From Chelonoidis abingdonii (taxonomy: Eukaryota; Chordata; Testudines; Testudinidae), in contig NC_133772.1 in assembly GCF_003597395.2 (NCBI RefSeq), forward strand, positions 139,580,766 through 139,644,765: a stretch of DNA of 64,000 nucleotides, read 5' to 3'. The notes beneath the pieces were generated by a model. The model searched no databases. It worked only from the letters and a program-made list of their open reading frames with translations, and was not told where the DNA came from. The translations under genes and the position numbers were made by a program. Positions 10,021 through 23,267 of this stretch are shown piece after piece; position 1 is the stretch's first letter; each line of letters opens with the position of its first letter.

Positions 10021-13000
10021 GTGATGCCTCAAAGAGGCTGTTCCTCATAGTGCTTTAACCTGCATGACACAGAGTTACATTGTTTGCTTGAAGCGATAGA
10101 AACAGATGGTTTGGGAGAAAATAGGAGGAACTGGCACTTCTTGGCCTCCCACATTCACAACCTTTTCGGTCACTGTATCACTGTTCAATAGAAAAATGTG
10201 TTATCTTCTCTTTTCACAGTTCATTACCACAAAGTCCATTTGATTTTCTTCTCTTTATGGAATATTAAGTTCTGAGTCTCTTTCACAGGAACCTTAGTCT
10301 TATTTCAAATTTACATACAGTTCAGAATCAGTGAGGGAAAGAGAAAAGGAAGATTTATATGAGAAGCAGATTGTGAAAGTTTCGGCAAGACACCTGGCAG
10401 CATTATTTCAAAGACTGATGACCAGCTAATAGTTATTCCCCTTTAACAGAACCAACCTTTTCTATTACTCTCCTTCTGACTAGAAACTTGAGCTGGAGTC
10501 CATGAATTTTCTCATTCCATCCCCTTGACATCAGAGTAACTGAGAATATAGTTTGTATTTAATACATTTCCCCCTGAAACTGGGGTGAAAGCACAAACAA
10601 CCTCCTAAGTCTCACTTTTCAATAAGATTTTGGTTCTAAAGAAGGTTCAGAACATAGGAATTTTGTCCTCCATAGTTTGTAAAGCCAAATCCCACAGTCT
10701 GCGAAGCCACTCTCCCAGTTATCAATCTACTCTGCCTAGCTTTTTGTACCAGAACCCAGTGCTGAACCATCTGAGCATTTCCTAGGCAGCTTTTGCACCC
10801 AGAGAGTAATTAAAAACTATTGAGACTCAAGAAGAAAGATGCAATTATATTGTATGGTCTATATTAGACCCTTTTGAATGATATGCTCCCTAGTAAGGGA
10901 TTATCAGTTTATTCTAATACGCACCTGCATTGTTATCAGCATTGTCACATTCTTCTCAACTCAGGCTTATCTATGCCATAAATGAATTTCAGATTTAGTC
11001 ACTCTCTAGCATGTGGTGGAGAAGTCAACAGTGGCATGTCATTACATTTTTTGTAAGCATACGATGACTTTTCTGCATGCAAGATGTGACTTGCAAAATG
11101 GCATCCTCCATGCGGCATGACCTTGCACACACAGTGCGCGTGAGATCACGCTGTGCAGAGGATGACATTTTGTTCTGTGTGTGTGATCAGGGGCCAGACA
11201 GCATCCTCCCACAGATCCAGTCGGACAACACACAGCGGGTTGGGCATGCAATGCATGATTGCATAGATAGCTTGCACACCCCTGGGGGCACAGACCTATT
11301 TCCCATTAAGTTAATGAGGCAAGTTCGTCACACTGTTGAACTTGCTGTTCTCGATAGGTTTAGTTTGTCTGCTATGTTCCAGTCTAAGAAATAAATCTTG
11401 CTGTGTGAGTTGCCATATGCTCATAATTTCAGTACAGGTGAGCACAGTAACACCAGCTGCTCCTTTCTCTAAATTGTAATCTCATGTACAGAGACATAGA
11501 CATAACTGTCTGGTACACTGCTGTTATTGGGGCAGTGTATCACATGGAAACCTGCTATGGAGAAGAAATGAAGGTTCTTTTTAACTGTGAAGCAGGTGAC
11601 GACTGATTATTTTGGTATTTATTCTTGCTTATTGTCAGAAACTTCCAAGGACAATACTGGCCAGAACTGACATCTTGGTTTAGAAAGCTAAAACGGTCCA
11701 TGCCAGATGGCTGACCACTGAGCTTTGACCTATGTACTCTGTGACCTTTGGAAAAAATAATAAATCCATAGATTGATTCCTGTGGTATTTTTGAATAAAG
11801 CCTTTTCATTGCTCATCAGCTCTGGGTTTATCACTTTGGAGATGCATTGAACAATAAAATAACATAAATTGGGTATAGAATTTACATCCAATTGTTGGGG
11901 TAACAATAATACCCTGCACTGACTCCTTACCACATTCGTATTTGTGCAGGGAGGGTGAATTTATAAGGCACTGCTAATGCCAAAGCTAGGTAAGAAACCT
12001 AGGCAGGAGGTGAAGCCAGTTCCTTTGAGCTCGCACATTTGTAGTTTAACTTCATATCAAACAAGCCAGTTTGCAGCAAACACTGTCTTTGGAAGAGTGG
12101 TGCCAAAGGAGCTTTGCCAAGGCTATTAGAACATTATCTTGAAATGTTTTAAAACCCAGACAAAATGCTTAATTAGTTCAACAATTAGTTGGAGATGTAA
12201 GAAATATCAGCACTAGAATGTGAAATGCCAGCTGTAAGGAGCTTTGGGCATTCCTGTTTTCTCACCTAACATCTGGCCTATTATTTTAAAAAATTGTTAC
12301 ACCACTGATTATGAGAAAATCCTAGCAGAGTAGTAATTTATGCCTTCCAGAAATATTCATCAGTGGGCTTTTTATTTTTCCTTCCATCATGTCAGTCTTT
12401 AATACAAATATTTTCTTCCTTGTGAGAACTAGAAAAGTACAGACAAACAATATCCTCTCCCTCTCCTCCTTGTCCCACCAACCCACCAATCAGTATCATG
12501 TGTGTAATGCAGAGAATGGAACCTGAGAACTGGTCTACAAGTGACAGGGTAGGTCCTAGAGATATGGATCTGTTAGTATCCTGTTTTACAGAATGGTGAA
12601 TGAATTGCACATATAGAAGGCTCTTGAGTATTCCTTAGAATCCTTGGCACTTCCTGAGGGATCCCTATAGGATTTAGGGTTCTGTAGAAGGAAGAGGGAC
12701 ATTCACTGGGGGTATTTTATGGTTTACTGGATGATTCCAAGTAAATATTGAAAAACATGATATAAATATCCCCGAGCTGGTTATGCAGAATACTGTCTGC
12801 TGCTCCTTGGACTGGGTTGAGTATTTTAGGACATGTTATCTTCCAGAAGTGTGGCAATAACATGCTTGATTTTCTTAAAGGAAAGTGCTGCTTTTAATAT
12901 CTCGGTATCCTGCTGCGTTTCTGCTCTGGCAATTATTGTTCCTGTGTAATCGGCCTAGAATGGGGCTTCTCTCCTGAACATCTCTGCACAGGGAAGCAAC

Positions 13001-14023
13001 TCCTTATTTTCTGACTGCTGGATTAATGGTTTGATCCTGCGAAGTTTAACCATGGCAGTAATGGAGAGTCATTCAGAGATCAGGCACAAAGAGACAGCTT
13101 CAGAACCAGCCCTGCTACCACTGTACTCTGCCAAATGGAACACACAGCTCCATTTCCCCGCAGTTACTTAGCAGGCTTTGCCAACTCATATTTTACAACA
13201 CAGTCTCCTGCAATTCCTTTGTGGAAACAGGAAAGTGATCGTGTCTGCATGGTGTACGGAAAATATATAAGTGCAAGGACTCAGACTTCAGTATCACAGC
13301 CACACTCTCTGATGGGCATCGGCCATCCAATAGAATCAGATTTTCATTCCTGTTGGCATTTCACTAAGGAAAAGATTTAAATTAGAGATTTCAAGAAGCT
13401 AACTCATCATCTCTAGTATCTGAATCCTATTATCTTACCCAGAAAGTAATTGGCTTTTAAAACCATCACTTTTCTGTGGTGGGATGACAGGTGCACAGGC
13501 CAGGACGTGCATAGAATAGACGTGCTCCCTTACTTGGCATGATGCAAATTATTTAAAACTTCACATTCACACTGCTGCAAATATGTCTGAGCAGAACTTG
13601 CCAGCAGTAAACGTGCTCCGTGCAAGGGCCTGCCCTGTGACTCTCAGTGAGCGGACACAGCCACCTTTCTTTGACCCAAACTGGGATCTCCCAAACAGTG
13701 GTGCACATGCTACTCAGAGTGAGGAGTCAAATAAAATGTGGAGCCTAACTGAGTGCACACTTGATGCTCTTCACGCAGCTCTGCTAATCTCAGAACTGGG
13801 CCTAGGCCTTCTCTCAGGAGGAAACTGTGTTAGGATCCACCTCCTGCATTCCTGAGACAACATCTCATGGACTTCTCTGGGAGCATTGCCTGCACGAGGA
13901 CAGATAAAGTGGGCTCTGTAGGGCTGTTTTGTGATAATAACCAGTTGAAAATGTCCCAGAACACTGCATTGACCGAAGCCATAGTTGAAGCCGGCACTCG
14001 ATTCTGAAATGCATGCTTCTGCC
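10021..14023. other. Unassigned intergenic sequence
   Basis: About 4 kb without recognisable genes or clear transposons. A stretch rich in CpG-containing and TG/CA words near 11,040-11,290 is compositionally odd (see findings). Open frames up to 105 codons lack motifs. Confidence 0.45.
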
Positions 14024-14268
14024 CTAGGCCTGGTCCACACTACAGACTGCTCAGGGGGTGGAGAACCCATGCCCCGGAGTGACACAATTCTACCGAGCTA
14101 ATCCCCGGTGTAGACAGTGTTACGTCAATGGGAGGGCTTCTCCTGTCAACATAGCTATGCCCTCTCGGGGAGGTGGAGTCCCTACGCCAATGGAGAAGCA
14201 TTCCTGCCGACATAGGTAGCGTCTTCACAAAGTGCTGCAGTGGTGCTGTATGTGTAGACAAGCGCTCA
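14024..14268. mobile_element. TIR MITE with hairpin interior
   Basis: A short DNA-transposon-like element with related ends: 'ggcctggtccacactacag' at the left, and 'gtatgtgtagacaagcgct' at the right, whose complement carries 'tgtctacacatac'. Internally, 'ggcttctcctgtcaacatag' and 'gagaagcattcctgccgaca' are imperfect inverted copies, so the whole can fold back. No coding capacity. Superfamily not determined; target duplication not resolved. Confidence 0.6.
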
Positions 14269-14999
14269 TCCCCACTCAACCTGAGTCCATCTGAGCTGTG
14301 CAGAATCAGGTAGCATTACACTATCTGCTACATAACGCTTTAAACAAATACAAAGTGGCAAGAATAGACAAATGCTGAATTCAGAGATGGCACACACATG
14401 TGCGTGCATGCACACATACACACACACACACATTTACGAAAAGGTGAAAATGTTGATGCCACATTGTGCAAGCCCAGAAAGTCACTGTGCACCAGCATCT
14501 TTCTGCTTTGTCAAGAGAGGGAAGGCATTATGGGTGAATGGGATAGTCGTCATCATTGTCATCACCATGGTAAAGGCCAGCTCTGCCCCTCAGGGAATTC
14601 CCTTCCCCCCCATCCCTGGCAGAGAGACACTTGGCATAGACAGCCCTGCACAATTCTCACACGATCCCCCATGCAGGGCGTGCAGGCTCAGGGTCAGGGA
14701 GGAGGCGGTGTGGCCAGGACATTTCTGGCTGCAGCAGCAGCCCATAGAGGCCAGGTCACAAGCTAGGGGAGTCTCAGAATGGGGGAGCGCAAGGTGGTAC
14801 AAAGCACCCAACCCAAGGAGGATTTGGCCTGGAGTCCTTGGCTGGCTGTTCTGAAATGGCACCGTGAACCAGGGCATGACATAGGGGAGAGCAGAACGGC
14901 CCCAGATGGCTGATATGTATGGAGGATACTGCAGCAAGGGAAGGAGAGGCCAATATCCAAAAAGGCAAATGTGACCTTGGGATGCATAAGCAGGGGACT
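14269..14999. other. Unassigned, with CA/TG-rich microsatellite
   Basis: Contains a CA/TG-rich stretch at about 14,391-14,434. It opens overlapping frames of 122-160 codons that start in the microsatellite and have no family features, so I do not treat them as genes. Confidence 0.5.
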
Positions 15000-15550
15000 C
15001 TTGAGTCAGAGCAGAGAGGTTATTTGACTTCTATATTTGGCACTGGTGCAACCACAGCTGGAATCCTGTGCCCAATTCTGGTGTCCACAGTTCAAGAAGG
15101 ATGTTGGTAGATTAGAGAGGGGTCAGAAAAAAAACAACACAAGAATAAATGGAAGCCTGCAAATGTATCTTACAGTGAGAGGCTTAAGAAACTCACACTT
15201 CAGTTTATTGAAGAGAAGGTTAAGTGGTGACTTGATTACAGGCTACAAGCACCTAACCGGGGAAGTGATATCTAGTAAGACATGGTTCTTTAATCTAGCA
15301 GAGAAAGGTAGTGGCTGGAAGCTAAAACTAGACAAATACAGTCTTTTAATAAGGCAGAAAATTTTAACATTGAGTTTAATTAACCATTGGAACCATTGGG
15401 GTGTGGTAGATTGTCCATCTCTTGCAATTTTTAAATGACAACATAATGTTTGTCTAAAAGATCTACTCTAATTCAAACAGGAATTAATTCAGGGAAGTCC
15501 TATGGACAGATCTGATAATTACAAAGGTCTCATGTACGAATCTATGAATA
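15000..15550 (+). mobile_element. CR1/L3-like LINE 3' end
   Basis: Decayed forward CR1-clade 3' terminal coding region: 'ALVQPQLESCAQFWCPQFKKD' type RT-end motif, then 'HFSLLKRRLSGDLI', then 'ALINHWN'-like and 'LPSLAIFK'-like segments, ending 'gaatctatgaataa', the terminal repeat position. Several indels break it. More divergent than the other CR1 copies, so probably older. Confidence 0.7.
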
Positions 15551-15869
15551 ACTAAAGCACCCCCTTCCAATACTGTGCATGGGGTGGGTGTACATACACA
15601 GGGCAGCCGTATACACACATATTTTGGTTGTTTTTAAATAAAGCTAGAAATTAGAAGAAAATTTGACAATAAAACTTGGCAAAGGATAAAAGAAAAGTCT
15701 AGAAAGAAGCATAGGAAAAACTGAAAGGAAAAAAAAGGTATGACCATATCCCTCAGCAATCGGCATTAGACTATCATATTGCATCATTGTATAATTCTTA
15801 GCCTCATCCCGCCTTCTCCCCCACCTCTGGCTCGCTTTCACCCACTTGTTAGTTCTTGTCTCACAGTAA
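15551..15869. other. Short unassigned spacer
   Basis: Nothing identifiable between two CR1 copies. A reverse 96-codon frame here has no known motif. Confidence 0.5.
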
Positions 15870-16608
15870 TTGGTGAGCAAACAGAATGTTGGGAATGTTA
15901 GGAAAAGAATAGATAATAAAACAGCAAATATCATAATGCCATTCTATAAATCCATGGTACAAACACAGCATGATTGCTGTGTCCAGTTCTGGTTGCCCCG
16001 GCTCAGAAAGAATATATTTAGAACTGGAAAAAGTACATACAAAGAAACAAAAATGATTAGCTTCCATACAAGGAGAGATTAAAGAGTTTGGGACTTTTCA
16101 GCTTGGAAAAGAGACAACTAAGGGGGGATATGATAGAGGTCTATAAAATCATAAATGATATGGGGAAATTGAATAAGGAAGTGTTATTTACTCCTTCACA
16201 TATCACAAGAGGTCACCCAATGAAATTAATAGGCAGCAGGTTTAAAACAAACAAAAGGAAGTTCTTCTTCACACAACACACAGTCAATCTGTGGAACTCC
16301 TTGCCAGGGAACGTTGTGAGAGCCAAAACTGTAACTGGATTAAAAAAAGAATGCGATAAGTTCATGGAGGACAGGTCTATCAATGGCTATTGGCCCAGAT
16401 GGCCAGGGATGCATCTCCATGCTCTGGTTGTTCCTAAACCTCTGACTGCCAGGAGCTGGGAATGAGCAACAGGGGATGGATCACTTGATGATTCCCTGTT
16501 CTGTTCATTCCCTCTGGGGCACCTGGCATTGGCCACCGTCACAAGACAGGATACTGGGCTAGATGGACCATTGGTCTGACTCAGTCTGGCTGGTCTTATG
16601 TTCTTACA
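15870..16608 (+). mobile_element. CR1 LINE 3' end
   Basis: Forward CR1 from the RT C-terminus ('NVRKRIDNKTANIIMPF', 'QFWLPRLRKN') through the 125-codon open block at 16,088-16,465 ('[20 protein letters not shown]' then '[18 protein letters not shown]') to the 3' UTR 'ctagatggaccattggtctg' and the end 'cttatgttcttac'. Only the 5' part is missing. A frameshift lies between the first two blocks. It belongs to the same subfamily as the long copy at 46,330-50,335, judged by the matching 3' UTR. Confidence 0.88.
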
Positions 16609-16824
16609 CTCACACAAGCTCTTTGGGGCCTGGGCTGATTTGTTTGAAAAGTTTGCATAAACATTTCATGTACAATATTTATATAAGCCTGATCCTGCCT
16701 GAGCCTCCAGGCTCTAGTAGAATGTGAATAATAGATTATTATTATGTAAGTGCTGTGTAGACCTTGCCCTCCCATGTCTATGGATGGAGGTGGGTAAGGT
16801 GTTCGGTGAGTGTAATGTTTAAAC

Positions 16825-17135
16825 CAGGGGTCGGCAACCTTTCAGAAATGCTGTGCCAAGTCTTCATTTATTCACTCTCATTGAAGGTTTTGAGTGCCAG
16901 TAATACATTTTAATAGTTTAGAAGGTCTCTTTCTATAAGTCTAAAATATAACACTAAAGTATTATTGTATGTAAAGTAAATAATGTTTTTTAAAATGTTT
17001 AAGAAGCTTCATTTAAAATTAAATTAAAATGCAGAGACCCCCGGACAAGTGGCCAGGACCTGTGCAGTGTGAGTGCCACTGAAAATCAGCTCACGTGCCA
17101 CCTTCAGCACCCGTGCCATAAGTTGCCTATTCCTG
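16825..17135 (+). mobile_element. hAT-type MITE with 8-bp target duplication
   Basis: A 311-bp element from 'caggggtcggcaacc' to 'gttgcctattcctg', with terminal inverted repeats of hAT type. Flanks are gtttaaac (16,817-16,824) and gtctaaac (17,136-17,143), the 8-bp duplication expected for hAT transposition with one mismatch. It has no coding capacity. A sister copy of the same length is at 38,985-39,295. Confidence 0.9.
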
Positions 17136-20100
17136 GTCTAAACTCATTGGATATATTTGTTTTCATTCTCACACAGCCACCCCAAACAGTCTTTATTTGG
17201 TTAGAAAACTAGGAAACATTGGCTCTGGTTTCTATCTAAACTGAAATAATTTATTTTTTAAATGAATGGCCCCTCTCTGACACAGCAGGGCATGTAAAGC
17301 AGAACAAATGCTATACAAACCAGCCACAAGCTGACATGTTCTCCAGCAATAGGGTGCTTAAAATGATCTTACTCCATCTAGAGCCTAGGGCAGTAGTTTA
17401 ATGTTTGTCTAATGGAAAGGCAGTGAGATTTCATTATGTGTCTGGTCACCTGTTAGAGCTGGCAGAGCTTTGCTGGTGTTGTGTAGCTGTGAGCAAGACG
17501 GGCAGAAGTGAGACAACATGGATAAATGTTTAGGCTGGAAAATTGGCTGTTCTCTGATGAGTGAGGGCGCATTGCAGCTGCTTTCTGTAGATGTAATGCC
17601 ATAGCCAGTGTTAACACTTTCACCTACATATTAAGGAGAAAGCTTGGCAGAATTCCAAATAATGCTCAAGAACATTTAATTTGTCCAGCTAGCATTAATT
17701 TCCCAAAGATAACTCCTGGAAATGATTGCCACAAATGACATTCATTGCCACAATGATTGCCACAAAAAGACAGTCATTTTATATGCTTGTGGATGTTTCT
17801 ATGGTTCTCATTAACTATGGGATAAAGAATTAGACATATACTAAAGTATTTGCTATTTTTTTTAGAAAAAGGAGGGTTATAAAAATGCACAATATAATTA
17901 AATATGTTAGAGGAAATATTTTGCCCTGTGAGTGGCCTGTATCTGTGTTGGACACAGACCGAGTTAGAAGTAATTTACTATTCTTGTTGGAAAGCATCTT
18001 GGCTAATTTTTGAAAAGTTTTAGCTAAAACTGAGCTAAAGCAGATCATGCTGCTAAGAGAGAGCTCATTGCCATTCCATGTCTGTCTGCTCCGTGCCGGA
18101 CACCTGGCAAGCCTGGCAGTGAGCCGCAGTGCACAGCCGCTTTGATGAATTCATATCAGAATAATGTTGGTTAGATCAGGACTTACTATTCCTGTGGCTG
18201 CAGATGTGAAGCAGTTTCTGTCGTTCCCAAATAAGCTAGCAAGCAATAGAAAAATTAACTGATTTTTGTTTCTTTTTTACAGTTTCATTACTCCTAATGA
18301 AGTGATTACATGGAACTAGCCTCTGAGCCGAGTTTACCAGAATTTAGGAATTAGTTCTGTTATTGTGATGCCCAACTGAAGTGTTCTCGTTAGTGAATAC
18401 ATGTTCAGCGAAATTCCAGTGCTGCAATTCTTCATGAGATGCTGTCAGTGTTGAGTTGTCTTGTACATAAGCATTTCAATAAAAGATACCCCAGGGCCAT
18501 GGCTTGCAGGATGTAGCATGCATTTAAAATGGATACATAAATATTCTTTAAAAAAAAATATTGGTTTTAAAAATGCCCAAACCGAATTATGAGGACAACA
18601 GCACAACACCTTTGTTTCCAGATAAGAGCATATTTAAAAGCAGTGCAGGCAGGCTGTCAATGTCAGGTTTAGGGCCTACGTTAACTGCTTGGAGCAATGG
18701 GTTGGAACATATCAGGTGATGATAAACTTTAGTTAGCCCCCAAATAAATAGTCATTGCTGAGAGAAGAACTGATTGCGTCCCACAGTAAGTGAAACTAGA
18801 ACTGCTTTAACACTAGAGCATATTACGTTTGCAATGAGGAGGAGGAAGGTGAACCATGAAAGAGTATTTCTGTAACTCTCTGTGTTATGTGCTCCTCTCT
18901 GGGCCCCAGGAACTGAGGGTGGGAGAGTGTTTCACAGACTAACTGCACAGGCTGCTTCTTTAGTTCAAGCTGTGTCCATTTTTCAGCTCTGGAGAGCCCC
19001 AGTTCTATATCGAGTGTCAGCCAAAATGCAGCTTTCATGTTTGGTTTAAACAGTGTTTTTATTTGTCCAAATTCTGGGCTATTTCTCTTTCAGATCAAAT
19101 ACTTGGGCGCGCTAGAGCAGAATGTGATGCCCTCCCCACCGACTCTGATCCTGGGGCTAGCTCAGGGTTGGTGAAGCCAGGCCAGGTTTCAGGAGCACTC
19201 AGCATACCCCTCGAATGCACCACATCCTGGAGAGAGCACTAGGAGAGTGGGCAATATGCTGGCAATACGCTGCCCAAGCATCCTCTGCAGCTGGCTGCTA
19301 AGCCAGGACACACCCCTCTGCTCTACTGGAGCAGCAGCGAGGGGCAGAGCCAGAACAGGGACTGATTCCAGTGAGACCCTTGTCTCAGAAAGGTAAGGCA
19401 GCATGACTGGATCTGGCTCTTTGTCAGTAACACTGATGGTATCCGTCTCCGTTAGATAACAGTTAAAGCCCCCGAATGAGCATGACATGCTCTGACAGGC
19501 TTAAGGGCCCCCAAATGGTCCACAGGGCATAGAAGGCAGCATGCTAGCCCATCTGGCACATACTTGTATCCAGTACACACCAGGGAGAAATAACCAGAAG
19601 CATCCCAGGGTACTCTTACATCAGCTGGGCATCTCCCCTCCCCTTCCCACATGCAGAGGCAGGGAAGAAAGATAAAGAATGAGCACTGCAGAGCTGGTGC
19701 ATGCTGCACAACTATCACAATCAGCAGAGACAATTGCCATGGCAGGTAATGAACAGAAAAGAGCAATGTGAAAGCAGTAAGTAAAAGAGAAAAAGTAAAA
19801 ACTTCTACGGGGAACTCAGATCTCCTCTGGGGGTACTCAAGAAAAGAAAAAAACTAAAAACCTTAGAAATTGTTCACTTAATTAAAGATGCCCCCCTCCG
19901 CCTCCCGAAATATAGCAGTCTCTACTAAAAAGTCAACCTTGGCCAACTGTCAGCACAATAGCATGTCAGAGATGCAGTAGGATTTCCCTCTATCTATTGT
20001 AGGAAATAACTCTGGCATCTCAGACTCTGCTGTGTGAGAACTGTTGATACAGGAATACTTTCATAATGATAATCACTGCAGGAAAATGAGTCTTTTCAAG

Positions 20101-20870
20101 AGTCAAGTTAGTTGATTTGGTGGTCAGTTGTCAGCATCTGTGTAGGGGATATTATTCCTGTGTATATACAAAGGGGGAATGGCCTGGGTAGCTGGTACAA
20201 CATCTGCACTAAAGCAATCCAGTAGTCAGCTAAAATAGAGCAGATTCTTACAAAACCAAAAAAGAGACAGTGTCAGTGACACAGAAAATGACTCTGGCAG
20301 ATTATTTCTACAGGGATGCTTGTTTAGAAGACAAAATAGCTTTCTCCCAGTAGTGTCATGTGTTCGACTGCTGGTCTGTCATGCTCAGAATCTATACACT
20401 GTAATTCATTGCTCCTAGTGGAAAATCCAGCATGAGATAGGTCAACTCTATTTCATCTTAGGCAATTTCCTTATCACTGAATGAAGAAAATTCAATTCCA
20501 CAGAAAATATGCATGCAGGAATGTTTGCGTCATCATTTTTTTCACTTTATTTTGCTCTGTAGTATGTGTCTGTGCTGTTTATTCTCACAAATCCACTTAA
20601 CCTGAAAGGAAGCACTTTTTTGTGCCAATTTTGCAAATATTTCACACAACTCTAGCTATGAGCCAACTTTAAAATCATGAAGGCTGAGTCCCCCCAGTTG
20701 TTAGAATAAATGAATCCAGAAAGTCACAAATTATTCCACTGAAATTAGTCCAGATATTAAATTGGAATTTTAGATTTTGATATGATTCAGTCCAGAATTC
20801 CAGATGCTGATGATGGGTCTAGATAGCCATGCTAAGTGTGGGTTGAGTGCACAAACCCCTAGTGATGCTG
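17136..20870. other. Unassigned intergenic sequence
   Basis: About 3.7 kb of AT-moderate sequence without a recognisable gene, RNA or transposon. Frames up to 104 codons occur, without motifs. Confidence 0.45.
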
Positions 20871-20940
20871 GTGAGTTATCCCTCATGTAAATAATCCCAT
20901 TGACTTTTGAAAGTTACTCATGCACATAACTACTCAGTAC
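20871..20940. repeat. Fold-back repeat fragment
   Basis: An imperfect palindrome: 'ctcatgtaaataatcccatt' on the left pairs with 'agttactcatgcacataact' on the right around 'gacttttgaaa'. It resembles part of the fold-back element at 52,485-52,613. Confidence 0.5.
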
Positions 20941-21214
20941 CGTTTAAAAACCACATCCACATTTGTCTGTTTTAGAACATGCATTGCAAATATAAAGAAA
21001 ATGAAAGAAATGTCCTAAGCAGTAATTTCTTACAGAGTTGAGATAAATATCTAAATGTGTGGATAGAAGTCTTAAATATCCAAGATGGATTTTAACCACA
21101 TGGAAGTCAACAGAAAAATCCCCATCAAATCTGCACGCCCTACAGTGCATCTATCTAACATGCTTTTAGGGCAGAGAACGACCAGGTGGGAGTGTCCAGA
21201 GCAGAGTCAGGAAC

Positions 21215-21300
21215 ATCTGCAAGATTCAGAGATTCCAGGGCCAGCAGGGATCATTGCACTCATCTCCTGTACAACACAGGCCACAATACAAAGAATGAGA
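21215..21300 (-). mobile_element. CR1-clade 3' UTR fragment
   Basis: Contains 'gattccagggccagcaggga', 'tcattgcactcat' and 'cctgtacaacacaggccac', which read on the reverse strand as the 3' UTR of a CR1/L3-like LINE. Only the tail remains. Confidence 0.55.
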
Positions 21301-22143
21301 GGAGCTGCTGGAGAAACCTTCTGTCTCTGCCATGGGCTTGGTTAAGGATTATTAACGGCTCTTATGAGCCGTCACTCTCAGTCTTGCGCCTGTGCCCCAG
21401 GCACAGTCCAATGCTCTGAACACCCTAGTACTGAAAGGCCAACATATCGGTTGGTGCTGCTGCTGCTCTGGCTTTGCAATTGTGCATATGCCTCCTCCAC
21501 ATAGCTCTTCCTGACATTTCTGGGCTGCTGCTGCTTGTTGCACCCATCCTGCCTGTGAGCATACCCCTAGCCCTCATGCTGGCTGTTCATTGCCCTTCCA
21601 ATTTCTCAGCTTGGAGAGTTGTATTGATAACAACCGACCTCCTCAAAGATGCCGTGGATCAGTGGCCAAAGGCAGCCTGTAGGTTGGAGCTAGCTCTGGA
21701 TTAGCTTAATATGGAGAGGCAAGACAGAGTCAGCAACAGCAGCATGAACATTCAGCCTCACCCGCTGTGTCTCCCATTGCCAGTGGTATGCAAAGGGAAC
21801 AATTCTGGGATGGTGCCCAGCACTTGCTGTTCAGCTCAAGGTTTTGTGAGAAGAAAAGCTTGAGAGAAGTGAGATTTGAGCAGAACCGCTGCGGCCAAAG
21901 GCCGAGGAAGAGCAGCACTGCAGGAGTGAGCAATGGCCTAAGATGAGACAGTGACTGTCTCCTGCGTGAAATCCATCCTAAATATCACCCCTTTCAGAGC
22001 GGGCTGGAAGTAACCATGCTTCCCTCAAAGCAAATTGCAGCCTGTCCTAGCCAGGCAGAGAGGATGTTCGGTGCAGCAACAGACAGATGCTGGAAGCACA
22101 GCAATCCTTGTGGTGTCAGCTCAGGAGGATTTCAGGTTACTAA
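21301..22143. other. Unassigned sequence
   Basis: No feature recognised. The 63-88 codon frames here overlap each other on both strands with no family signature. Confidence 0.45.
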
Positions 22144-23267
22144 GGCCATGTCTACACTACGGGATAATATCGAATTAGCTAAAATCGGTTTTATAAAACT
22201 GATATTATAAATTCGATTTCATGCGGCCACACTAGGCACAGTAATTCGGCATTGTGTGTCCATGGTCCGAGGCTAACGTCGATTTCTGAAGTTGCATTTG
22301 TGGGTAGCTCTTCCGTAGCTACCTAGTTCCCGCAGTCTCCCCGCCCCTTGGAATTCTGGGTTGATCATTATTGTCACGGGTGGTTTGGGTAAATGTCATC
22401 AGTCATTCCTTCTCAGGAAAACATCAGCTGACAATCCTTTCGAGCTTTTTTCCCTGGATTGCCCTGGCAGATGCCATAGCACAGAGCCCGTTCAGCTTTT
22501 TTTTTTTCCGGCACCGTATGTGTACTGGATGCTGCGGAGAGAGAGGCGATACTCCAGCGCTCTACGCATTCACTTGCTTTTGCAATGATTAGGCAGACGA
22601 TTGATTACTGGTTGGTTCTATACCGTCTACTGGCCGGAGAAAACGGTGCAATGAAATGCGGTATCTCCCCTCTGTAGCGTCCGTTGCTATCATGAGTGCC
22701 CCTGCTGAAATCGCCAGGGCGCAACGCAAAAGCAAATGGGATTGACTCACTTGGGACTGAGTCAATCTCTCCTCTTATGGTCTAAAACTAGAGTCAGTCC
22801 GCCGAAATAGGCGGCAAGTAGTGTAGTAGGACCAGTTATCAGAGCATAGGTGCTCGTGTCACGTATCCAGGGGTGCCCTGCAACAAACCCACCCGGCTTC
22901 CCTCCTCCCCAACCTTCTGGACTACCGGCGAGTGTCCTGCCCATTGTGTCATGAAGTTATAAAGATATGCAGAATAAGAAACAAGACTGTTAGTAAGATA
23001 AAAATGAGGGGGAGGCAGCCTCCGGCTATGACAGTCCAGGCATACATAATCTTTTCTTTAGCAACAGGAAAGGAGGGGGCTGATGAAGCTCAGCCCCCAG
23101 TTGCTATGATGAAGACCAGTTACGAGCCATTCTGTAACCATCTCTTAGGGTAACTGGGAGTCATTCCTTTTTACGAGGCGCCCCCGCCAGCCCACCTGGG
23201 CCACCAGGACACTCACGGCGATGCAACAACGTCGATATCACGTATTGTACCATCTACCACCGGGAGG

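Noticed and set aside
14372..14854. 160-codon and 122-codon forward frames
   Set aside because: Start in a CA/TG microsatellite and overlap each other in different frames; no motif.
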